NCBI GenBank assembly: GCA_001579985.1
Contig: LRSR01004839.1
Coordinates: forward strand, 1 to 64,000
Length of the DNA stretch: 64,000 bases
Reading direction: 5' to 3'
Source of the DNA: Hypsibius dujardini
Taxonomy: Eukaryota > Tardigrada > Eutardigrada > Parachela > Hypsibiidae
Position 1 is the first letter of the stretch; each line of letters begins with the position of its first letter. The notes under the pieces are model-generated. The model saw only the letters and a program-made list of their open reading frames with translations, made no database searches and had not been told where the DNA came from. Positions 55,002 through 64,000 of this stretch are shown here, in pieces. The position numbers and the translations under genes are program-made.

Positions 55002-56359
55002 TCAAAATTTCGCATGTGCCGACTCTGTTGGAACCGGAAGTGGGTTGCCATTGAAATCCTTCCCCGCTAGCGTTAGCTCGCGTTTGTTCAGCCGACGTTC
55101 ACGCTCATATTCCCTGTACCGGTCCGTATAACTGAAAAAATGAGGAGCCCTCATCAGCTGACCGCCGACACAAGTGTACCACCACAATATATAAGATGAG
55201 ATCCTATACCATACAAGTATACTGTACAGTCGCGACAAATCGGTGCTGCTTTTTAGACCCACCCGTATACACCTTTAGACAGAAAATTCGAGACGCTCAA
55301 TTTTTCAAAAGGCAATTTGTTACCACAAAGCTGCAGACCATACAAAAAAAATGTTTTGATTTGAGGCGGAAATGGTTGGCCACAAGATTACACTACGCAT
55401 TCGCGCAACACAGATTGCACATGTGGTCTTGTGGCCAACTATTTCCGCATCAAATCAAAACAGCCTGCAGCCTTGTGGTAACAAATTGCCTTTTGACAAA
55501 TCGAGCGTCCCGATTTTTCTGGGCAAAGATGTATTATGATTGCACAAACTGTGTTTCACTGCAGTCCTAATATACGGTGGATCTAAAAGCAGCACCAATG
55601 TGTCGCGACAGTGCAGTATACTCGTATGGTGGCACCGCACACCAGCGTCAAACACGAAATTTGTTTCAATCGGTCGATTTGCTGATTGCTTGATTGGAAT
55701 AAGTGTGGAAAAAGTTGCGTCCGATCAGTCACGTGCTGGATTGATTTATTGCTTGATTGAGGCAGAAAGTTGAAGACCCGTTTTCTTACTCGTCCTGCTG
55801 GCACTGAATCCATGTGTGCTTGAGGTGTTGGCAGCGCCAGTAGCACGGCGTGTTGCGGTTCATGCACTTCTTGTACTCGATCATATGGTGCGCGCAGTAG
55901 TCACGATAGGGTAGTGCGATTCCGGAGGCTTCCATTTCCTTTTGTGTCGCCACCATCACTGCCGCGGAAACGAAAAATAAATGAACAAAAAACAGTAAAA
56001 TAATTCTAAAAAAACTTAATTTTATATTCTGTGATTGGGAATGTAAAGATAAGAGCAAACAAATAGTACAACTATAACGGCAATACAATTAACAATTTAT
56101 TGAAAAAAGAGCATCTAGTGGACGACAAGAAAAATTCGCAAGTTTCTTCATTTCGGCATATAATAATAGTTGCGTTGATTAATTTTTAACGCGGAAACTG
56201 ACCTCGCTCCTTGCGGGGAGCATCGAATCCGAAATTGGGATCGTGCTTGACGCTCTGTTGCCATTCAGGGGCAGCAGCCTTCTCCGTGAAGTAAGCTTCG
56301 ATGTAGTGGTTGAACGCCGTCTTCACCCGGTCATAAATACTTCCATCGTCCATATGCAT
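55002..56359 (-). CDS. ndufb7: NDUFB7, complex I accessory subunit, three exons
   Basis: Exons 56359-56203, 55958-55790 and 55131-55002, in phase, 151 residues. NDUFB7 (B18) is an intermembrane-space subunit of mitochondrial complex I. It has the block FGFDAPRKERVMVATQKEME, then the twin CX9C pattern (C-AHHMIEYKK-C and C-QHLKHTWIQ-C) imported by the MIA40 pathway. It ends with DYTDRYREYERERRLNKRE. The N-terminal 30 residues (MHMDDGSIYDRVKTAF...) are longer and unlike vertebrates; a start two codons later is equally possible. The second intron holds two nested inverted-repeat elements. It is divergently arranged with the MATH-BTB gene, whose start lies 0.7 kb away. Confidence 0.92.
55205..55626. 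mobile_element. Nested foldback elements in NDUFB7 intron 2
   Basis: Outer inverted arms: actgtacagtcgcgacaaat to acccgtata at the left (about 55209-55266), and tatacggtggatctaaaagc to gtcgcgacagtgcagtata at the right (about 55570-55620). Inside, an element at 55268-55533 with acacctttagacagaaaatt and tttctgggcaaagatgta ends is related to the long foldback element at 10163-11251. Confidence 0.7.
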
Positions 56360-57054
56360 TTTCGCTACTGATGGTAACCCTGGAAGGATGATGATGATCG
56401 GGGCAAATGGCTGACAGAAAACACAAAAATTCCAAAACACAATATTAGTTTTGTGCCGTGTGGCGTGGCATGAGAGTTAATTTCGTGTGGTGCACCAGAT
56501 GTCGCAGACTGCTTGATGCGATATGCACTGTATAATCTGGGTGAAAACACAGGAACATGTTCAGTTAAACAGAACACGCGTAAATTACCACCAGTGTCTG
56601 ACCGATTCAAGGAACAAAGCACAAGACTGCGATCAATTGATTGTTGATTAGACGCATTCGGTCTTTAAAATTTGATTGTTGATTTGTCTTGCGTCTGAAA
56701 CAGGATTTCTTCCACTGATTTCTTTAGATTTTTTTTAACGAGGAGTCTTTCGTGGAGGACGTCGAGCTGGATTCTGATTTTTAAGGAACAACTTTCTTGT
56801 ATGGAAATCTAATGTTTTATAAATGGATTACGGGCGCAATGCTGTAATCGTATGGGCAAAATTTACCTCACCGGTGGGCAAAATAAGCGATCGTTCGATT
56901 GGTAAAAAATTGTTCCCGTGTTTTTCATCCAGATAATACAGTATCACTCCCGTGTGTTCGTCACAAATCTTCAATTTGTCCCGCTATAAATTTACCTTAA
57001 TTTGTTGAATTTAAATTTTTTGACCGAAATTTCGCCCTGTTTTCGTTGCTTAAC
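56360..57054. other. Shared upstream region of NDUFB7 and the MATH-BTB gene
   Basis: Divergent spacer of about 0.7 kb; no gene seen, and no clear promoter motif that I would defend. Confidence 0.4.
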
Positions 57055-59032
57055 ATGGCGGCTGCCGTCTCACCCGCCCAGGAACCTGTCCAGGTCACTT
57101 GCGCAGAGTTTATTTTGTCGGTTACTGTGCCGAACTTCAGCAGCGTGTTCGTCGTGACGGAGCCGGCGGAGCAGCGGAAGCAGTTCTCCAACTGCATTCG
57201 CATCACCGAATTGGGAATGAAGGATGCCGATGGCACGTTTTACCTCGCCATCTTGTACTCCGAGACACCCGATAAACCCAAGCGCTTTCGGATTTCTGTC
57301 GGTCGATGGGCTACCACCAAGGGATTGTTCACTGTCGACGTGGTGTTGCGGTGTGTACACACATGGCCACAATTTTGGGTGGTAGACTTTAAGCCAAAAA
57401 GGGTGGTCCAAGTTCGAGCCGGATTAAATCACCGTGCGCATTCGCTCTTGACCACAGCTGACCATTCAGCCTTTACGCAATTGATCGGTTGATTGAACTT
57501 ATTTATTTTGGCTGCTTTTCGTTCTGATTGATTGATTGAATTATTGGGACGGCAGTCATGATTATTTTTCCGCTGGGCCGGGCATTAAGTCAAAGATTCA
57601 GGAGAAAGCAGTGGCAAGCTCTAGCCAAGAGTGGCTCAAACTCACACCACCCTGATGGCTCAAACTCAGACCACCCTTATGGCTCAAACTCTGCCACCCA
57701 AAATTGTGGTCATGTGAGAATGATGTGGAAGTCTAGGTTTGGATTGAATCGTTGATTGATCGATTACTCCGAACGATTCGTTAATATGGTCCTATTATTG
57801 ATTGATTGATCGTTTGATTGATTGATGGCTGAATTTGCCTTGTACAAATTAATATCATCGTTTTGTAGTCTCCTCTCGAACTGCCTTGTCCTCTAGCCGG
57901 AAGGGTGCTGTAGTCATGTTCCGGAAGTTCAACTTCAGTGTCATTAAATAAAGTTTTCACTGTGAAGGCGATACACGTATCAGGGATAGCGCACTTTGAT
58001 CGATCAATCAACGGTTGATGTGCCCAGAAAAGCCGCCTGGCTAGAATTGTATATGAGCGAAGAAATAGAAGCAGCGCCAGAAACCGTTGAAGTAATTTTA
58101 TGAAAAGTATTTTCGCTGCCTTTTTGATGCACCGAGTATTTGAACATGCAAATTCGGTAAAAAATAAATTGCGTTGTGTTGACGCTTAATGTGTTTTCAA
58201 AATACGGTCGTTCTTCCGGCTTCTTTGCAGCGTCCCGAATGCCAAATGGGAGCGGATTCATCGCGACGTCGTCTCCCCCGGCAAGCTTCAGTACCAGATT
58301 GTCGCGCAGGAACACATCTCCCAAGCCGATCTGTTGGATCCGATGAAGATGTTCCTCACCAAGGACAGTCTCACCATCACGGCCCACGTCCAGCTGACGG
58401 TCGGATCTCGCCCACTCGGTTGCCCGGACAGAATGAAGGAAACAGCTCTGGCCAACTACAGCGCCTTGTTGTCGGACAAGAGTCGCTGCGACTTCACCTT
58501 ACTCTCGGCAGATGGTGAAGAGTTCCCCGTTCACCGCTCGATCATATCGTCCCATTCGCCGGTACTGGCGGCGATGCTGGCGCACGACACTGCGGAGAAC
58601 CAGACCGGCCGTTGTGTCATGGCCAACATCACCGGGTCGGCCTTGAAGGCGCTGTTAGACTACATTTACCACGGCAAGGTCGAGCTGGTGGCAGCTACCG
58701 CGGATACGCTCTTGACCGCCGCGGATATGTACGAATTGCTTCCGCTGAAGAATCTCTGCTTGGAACTGATGTCGCGCGACCTCACACTGGCCAATGCGGC
58801 GCGCTTACTGGTGCTGGCGGATCAGCACGACTGCGCCGCACTGAAAGCAACCGTCCTCGCGTTCCTGAAACGGGGCGGCAACACCGTGGAGTTTGTGCAG
58901 AACGGCGGAGTGTCGGAGCTGTTGAGTTACGGTGGGGGCCGGGGACAGCTGTTGGTGGAGGAGGTCATGACAGCGGTAGCCGCACCGGTTGGCTCGAAGA
59001 AGAGGACTTTGACGGACTACTGGAAGGCCTAG
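57055..59032 (+). CDS. MATH-BTB protein, SPOP-like Cullin-3 adaptor, two exons
   Basis: Exons 57055-57350 and 58231-59032 join in phase (CG|C) to 365 residues. SPOP-type proteins bring substrates, held by the MATH domain, to the CUL3 ubiquitin ligase through BTB. The start MAAAVSPAQEPVQVTCAEFI opens a divergent MATH domain (about 15-150), including RFRISVGRWATTKGLFTVDV and VPNAKWERIHRDVV. The BTB domain (about 165-265) has DKSRCDFTLLSADGEEFPVH, RSIISSHSPVLAAMLAHD and LKALLDYIYHGKVELV. A BACK-like helix region (LANAARLLVLADQHDC) follows. The C-terminus (GSKKRTLTDYWKA) has no extra domain. The only coding intron carries a MITE right at its 5' end. Confidence 0.9.
57351..57717. mobile_element. 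Foldback MITE (family C) at the 5' end of the MATH-BTB intron
   Basis: Left end gtgtgtacacacatggccac followed by aattttgggtggtagac; right end gccacccaaaattgtggtca followed by tgtga. Subterminal ggtggtcca/ctcagaccaccc segments also pair. The left end shares the TACACACRTGGC terminus with the CACGTGGCAAAAA family. The intron's GT is the first GT of this end. Confidence 0.7.
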
Positions 59033-60770
59033 TCTTATGAAGTGGTGGATTCGAGTCATAGACAGCGCCATCTACCGGTTTGTTTTCGCCGATTCTTACA
59101 GTTCGTGGCGTCCCTTCCTTAATATTTCGATTGTCTTTTACTGTTTCTTTTCCCATTCTGAATGGAATGGGGGGGGGGCGGGTTGAAAGAATCAGCCGGG
59201 TTTCGTATTTAGTCAGACGAGGGGTTGGGGAAGTTATGAGCAGCGCCACCTCGCGGATTTTTTTTCGTTTTTGATTCTTACATTTCGTAACGTCTTCCAC
59301 CCTTCCCTTTTAGTGTCACAGTTTCGTTTTCCCATACTGCAATTTTTCAGCTCAAAGAATCATCTGATATCAGTGTACCCAACGATCGGTACTATCTATC
59401 GATCAACATGACGGCAAACACGCGCGGACAGGCTGCTTTTATTGCTTGAACATAAAGTTGTAGGTGCGAGTAAATATGAATTAGTGCCCTCTCGCTCGAT
59501 ACTGATCGGCAGCGATCTTCCAGCAAGAGTGTGCTTCCATGATGGGTTGCCGATGTCATAGTCGGCAGAAATGAAGTCAGCAGACATTCAGCGTTTCTCT
59601 AGTCACTATTGTAGTATATGACTACAATGTAAACGGTCGGATCCAGTCCTCCATTGCTGGACTGCATCCTAAAGTGCCTAAGTCCGGGTGTTGTTTTCGC
59701 CAAAAATGTCGGTTGTCTGATGTCAAGGGACACGACATCGGACTTCCGGAGCGAACTCGAGCGCGGGTGTGACACTGTCCGTTTTGTGCGGAGTAGGGTG
59801 CCAAAAGAGAGACGATATCTCGCGATCAGATTGGCGACTCGTGTCATCGTACTGGTTTCTTAAGGAAAGTTTGACACTACTTGTCTATGTCCGTATTCCG
59901 TACTGCTTGAGTTGAAATACCGGCCATGCTTGCAGAGAAACGCCTGACCGCTCGAGGCACTCGCTTTTTCCCGAGCTAATTGTTCACACACAACAAACCG
60001 ACGTCACTCGAGTACTCACAAATGAGTAATTGTTACTATACAGTAGGAAAAGGGCCTATCCTCCATTATGCCACACACGTTTGTCATGCAGAAAAAGCAG
60101 TCACGCACACCACACACCAATGTCAAGTTGAACTGTACTCTGCTGTTGGGGCTGTTGTATCGGTAATGCGCTTGTTTATTCTGCTTAGGAAATCCCACTT
60201 GGCCCTCTCTTCAGACGAAAAGCTGATCCGCAGACTACACTCGTGCCCCACGGGGACCCCACGCACAGCAGCATCGAGTCCCACGAGTTGCAGCGGAATT
60301 ACGGAGTTTCCCCCTTGGCTGCCGGGGTAATAGCAATCGATAATCGTGACGTCAAAGAAGACGGTCTGGAATCGACTTGGGTGGTCTGTCTCCCTCGGTA
60401 TGAGGGTATGATTTCCCTCATACTCAGTACAATCCGTTCCGACGCCACACGGCGCATCAGTCAGTTCTATCCGCTCTATCGGTAGCGCTCTCCGGGTGCT
60501 CAACTCTCCATCCCGTATAGTGCCGATCCCATGTTTCTACACGGCTCGGCATTCAGCAACCTTTCCACTCTCGTGTCAAAAGGGATAGGATCTGCTACAC
60601 ATAAACACACACACACCGCGCCGATCGAATCTTTAGTCGTCTCTTGCTTTGAGTAAACAACCGGGAATTAAGATCTATTATATCGCTGGTAAGCTGGGAA
60701 TTTAAACGCTGACACCGGATGTCGTTCTTTTTTGTTCATGGGTACATTTCGAGCCAGTTGCGTCAGTGTA
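59033..60770. other. Intergenic DNA; one unassigned open frame
   Basis: Two diverged copies of a ~190-base segment (agcgccatctaccgg at 59066 and agcgccacctcgcgg at 59241) follow the MATH-BTB stop. A 126-residue minus-strand frame at 60503-60123 (MSTRRALPIERIELTDAPCG...) has protein-like composition but no family that I recognise. Confidence 0.35.
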
Positions 60771-60899
60771 GTACACACGTAGCAAAAATCTTGCGCTGAC
60801 CGAATTGAGCACTCTAACTCGGCGGCTGTGTACAACAGCCATGCAACGAGTGTAATGGCTTAACTCGGTCAGCACAAGGTTTTTCCCACGTGTGTTTGT
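60771..60899. mobile_element. CACGTGGCAAAA-family palindromic MITE (A5)
   Basis: tacacacgtagcaaaaatct at the left and aggtttttcccacgtgtgt at the right; arms contain gcgctgaccgaattgagc and its inverse. Upstream of TTC39. Confidence 0.8.
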
Positions 60900-61536
60900 G
60901 CCGTTCAGGTTCCTTATCGGCTAGCATTGCTTTCATGCATTGATTGATTGATTGGCGGGTGGAGGATGATCCAGCTGTAGAAAGAAAACCCGGAAGTGAT
61001 AAAATTCGCAAAGATTCAATATGCCAACATCGCTATTAATTATTTTTCACGCACGAAATAACGTTAGATCCTTATCATTGCAACTGTTCGCCGATAGGAA
61101 AGGGTTGCAAGGATTTTCAAGGGAAGCTGTTGCATTAATCACAGAAAGATTCTTTTTTAACTAATTTTTTCTTATGTAACTGTACTTTTCTTTTTGTACT
61201 GTATAATGCTTGCAACTTGTCAAATTTTGATTTGTTTGTTTCAGGTTTACGGTAATTTCGGGAAGCACTAGAAAAGCAAACCCTCCTGTGATCGGACCGG
61301 GTCGGCCAGTTCGTTTCGGACACTTTCAATGGGCGGAATTAAATGCTTCATCGGTTAAACAAAAGGGCTGTGGGAAACTGCCGTTGCGGTTATGCCACTA
61401 TAGCACTCTTCGCTGGATTAATTGATTGAACAGTCACCGTTATTCTTATCTTGTTTTCCTCGCGTTATCTTTCATACTCGGACGGGCTTTACCCGATATT
61501 CCACTGCATTGTTGCAACCTCCAACACATTAAAACA
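60900..61536. other. Upstream region of TTC39
   Basis: Contains a short ATTG run and AT-rich DNA; no gene. Confidence 0.4.
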
Positions 61537-63039
61537 ATGGCGTCACGTTCCGCTGCGAAGGGTCTTAAGGTGGTCATTGCACCTAGCCAGGCTGAAACAT
61601 TTTATGATTGTCCCGACGGCGGAAGTCTGCCGCCGTCCAGTTTATCAATCAATCAAGCAACGCTGTTGCCGTCATCCAGTTCGCCGCGACCGAGAAAGTC
61701 CCCCTTGGCCGGCCCCTCTGGTGTGGATGATTTCCGCGATCATTTGCCCTACAATATGGACACACCCACACCAGGGTCCAGCGCCAGTCCACAGTCCACT
61801 GTGCCGGAGAGCTCAGCCGAGAGAGCGTAAGTCGTCTTTTTTTTGGGTGATTTTAATCAGTCAAGTGTGTTTATTAACTTTATCGCTTTCTTACCTGCCA
61901 TTTAGATTAGCCGAATTCGCTCTGGTGGAGGAAATTAGGGTCGCTCAATTGGCAATTCATTTGTTCCTTAATAATGATATTCTGGAAGCGAAAAGAATGC
62001 TGGAAGCCAAGTAAGCAGATTAACGTCGAGTTGAATGGTTGATTGGTTGATTGAGGACACTAGTTTCTGCTGTCGGTGGATTGGTTGATTGAGGACACTA
62101 GCTTCTACTGTCGGTGGATTGGTTGATTGATGAATTGTTGTTCGTTAAACGTGAAACTATTGAATTGATTGTTTGGAAGGGCGGCACTGCTAGCGAGTTT
62201 GCTATACAGGAAGTAAAGTTTAGTTAAGCATTTAAACCAGGGTGCTTTAACACCAATTGGACTGAAAACTCTTATTAATTAGCTTTTAGTGGACTAAAAA
62301 GGCTAATTTTACCATCTCTAATCGATCCTACGGAATATCATGGATAATAATAAATAATAATTTTGTGACTCAACAAGGCTGCAAATATTTGTCTTATTAC
62401 AATTAGATATTTACCTAATAACATTTTCACATATTCTTTGTCTGCAGAGTGGATAACATGTACGCAGCAGTGGCGCACAGCACTATCTTGTACCTGCAGG
62501 CACTGATGACGGTGACTGCGGTGAGTTTTTACGGCACCCATCAATTTACGTAGATGATTAATGTTGCATTAAGGAGCGCCACGTTTTTCATCGGGTGAGT
62601 GGGTGAGTGGGTTCTTGTTCCAGGAAGATGCGAGGACGGCAAGCAAGGCGTTGCGTGAGACCCAGTCGTTGTGCGGGAAACGATGTCGCGGCCGGTTTAG
62701 CCGTTCAAAGCGCACAGAAGGTTGGTTATGCAATGCGGTCTCTTCACGCCTTAATATGTCAATAACGTTTACTGTTGTTCTTTCTTTCCGGTGCACGCGT
62801 AGAGCAAGTTCACGCGGAGCTGTGTTATGCTGAGTGCGGACTTATGTTATCAGCACTGGTGTTGTCGGAGGATCCAGGACTAACTGCGTTGGTTAAAGCC
62901 GGCATTCGATTCAAGAGCTCCCACTCTACTTATCAGTATGTCATTATTCCGACTAATGAACTCCATCTCCATTTACTCTGCCTGCCTTATCTTTTCTGTA
63001 TGTGTGTCTGTGTGTGTGTGTGTGTGTGTGTGTCTGTGT

Positions 63040-63078
<39 letters not shown>

Positions 63079-63716
63079 TGTCTGTGTGTCTGTGTGTCTG
63101 TGTGTCTGTGTGTCTGTTTGTTTGTCTGTCTGTCTGTTTGTTTGTCTGTCTGTCTGTCTGCCTGTCTGTCTGCCTTTCAGGTTTCGGTTGCCTGTGGGGT
63201 TGCCAGTTCCCTCCTTTCTATAGTTGTCTCTGTATTTGCCTGTTTAAACTTTTACCTTTTCAGAACATGTTTGAATATACTCCGCGATCGTGAGTGGTCT
63301 TGCCCCGAGCTGAAAGGACACTTTGAGAGCGGTGTCCGGCTTGGTATCGGCTCCTTCAACTTGATCTTCAGCTGTGTTCCTGCCAAGCACGCCAAATATC
63401 TCAGCATTGTTGGCTTCAGCGGGGTCTCGAAGGTCGGTCATGCCGCTCTCCTAAGTGGTGGGACATTGGGCGCGCTACGAAGCGTCCTCTGCTCGCTGGT
63501 GTTGATTGGCTGGGAGACCTATGGAAAGATCGTTCTGGGTAGGGATTTGGTGTGAGGTGTAACTTCAAGAAACGACACTGACGGCTTGTTTCGGTAGGTT
63601 GCGGGATATGTGATGTGGATGATGCGACTGAAATGTTAATTCCGCTTCTGGAGCAATATCCCAATGGAGCGATTGTCTTGTTCCTCTGCGGACGTGTCGC
63701 TCAGCTGAAGGGCCAG
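61537..63716 (+). CDS. TTC39 family protein (DUF3808/IML2-like), first seven exons; continues past the window
   Basis: Exons 61537-61826, 61906-62010, 62448-62520, 62624-62720, 62803-62935, 63264-63538 and 63598-63716, all in phase. TTC39 proteins are TPR-rich, related to yeast mitochondrial IML2; vertebrate members affect lipid metabolism. The first ~95 residues (MASRSAAKGLKVV...) are a low-complexity Ser/Pro leader. Family blocks follow: ALVEEIRVAQLAIHLFLNND, MYAAVAHSTILYLQALMTV, ELCYAECGLMLSALVL, GVRLGIGSFNLIFSCVPAKH, YLSIVGFSG and ATEMLIPLLEQYPNGAIVLF. The last donor (63717) leads outside the supported sequence; a C-terminal TPR part must lie beyond 64000 or in a further exon. Confidence 0.88.
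63000..63176. repeat. (TG)n and (CTGT)n microsatellite in TTC39 intron 5
   Basis: A GTGTGT run passes into CTGTCTGT. The long open frames across it are artefacts. Confidence 0.9.
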
Positions 63717-64000
63717 GTACTACAAGCAGTTGGTACTACGTAGTCAGTGTGTTCATAGATGAACTAAATAAAATTGGCTATTTTTTTTTCGAAATTATAT
63801 CTTGTTTATTATTGGTAATTATTATATTAGTTTTTGTTGGTAATTATTATTTACTATGTTAAATTATATTAGTACGCGCCGATGATATGAATTGAAGTAT
63901 ATTTTAGTTCATATCTAGTTGCATCCTGCATGAAAAGTATTGCCATTTTCCGGAAATATGTGTCTTGGTCATGAAATCGGCTTTTTCCTTTTCGACAGTT
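63717..64000. other. Intron of TTC39 or downstream DNA, AT-rich
   Basis: AT-rich (aattattatattag repeats), no exon recognised; consistent with an intron that leaves the window. Confidence 0.5.

Noticed and set aside
1-64000. Bacterial contamination as source of the GH19, hydrolase and OYE genes
   Set aside because: They lie between clearly animal, spliced genes, and OYE itself has spliceosomal introns; there is no bacterial operon structure or ribosome binding sites.

Overview
The window is nuclear DNA of a compact, intron-rich invertebrate animal. Almost every gene is split by short GT-AG introns. The gene content is animal (CoREST, TM2D1, SLC38A9-type transporter, TTC39, SPOP-like MATH-BTB, NDUFB7, TIM8, MTO1, selenoprotein T). 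Astacin, GH18 plus chitin-binding domain and GH19 chitinases suggest a chitin-handling lineage such as an ecdysozoan or a rotifer-like animal. I cannot name the species. Introns and intergenic DNA are full of (CTGT)n and (TTGA/ATTG)n simple repeats and palindromic MITE-like elements. I saw no LTR or retroviral element, no rRNA or tRNA gene and no CRISPR array.

Layout from left to right: the last exon of an unknown gene (+); a five-exon pogo/Tigger-derived gene with lost catalytic acids (-); TIM8 (+); a 12-exon secreted astacin protease ending in a hemopexin propeller (-); a long foldback element; a 5'-truncated second copy of MTO1 (-); an Old Yellow Enzyme gene (+); an intronless alpha/beta hydrolase (+); an SLC38A9-like transporter (-); two TIR elements; a natriuretic-peptide-receptor-like gene with a very short cytoplasmic tail (-); a GH18 chitinase lacking its first exons (+); two intronless GH19 chitinases (-); the complete MTO1 gene (-); a Cys-type selenoprotein T (+); a CoREST-like corepressor (-); TM2D1 (+); a Sec-type selenoprotein T with in-frame TGA and a SECIS candidate (+); NDUFB7 (-); a MATH-BTB adaptor (+); and the first seven exons of TTC39 (+), running off the right edge.

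Exon models were built by hand from splice sites and reading frame. For the astacin, MTO1, OYE, selenoprotein T (both), TM2D1, CoREST, NDUFB7, MATH-BTB, receptor and TTC39 genes, every junction preserves phase. That is strong internal evidence that they are intact.

The genes are mostly unrelated housekeeping and secreted functions, not one pathway. Local themes are mitochondrial proteins (TIM8, MTO1, NDUFB7), chitin degradation (one GH18 and two GH19 genes in 6.5 kb), and intron-poor, microbe-like enzymes (GH19 x2, alpha/beta hydrolase, OYE) that are candidates for lateral acquisition. The most notable points are the astacin-hemopexin architecture, the Sec/Cys selenoprotein T pair, the domesticated transposase, the partial MTO1 duplication, and a family of palindromic elements that twice sits at a 5' splice site.
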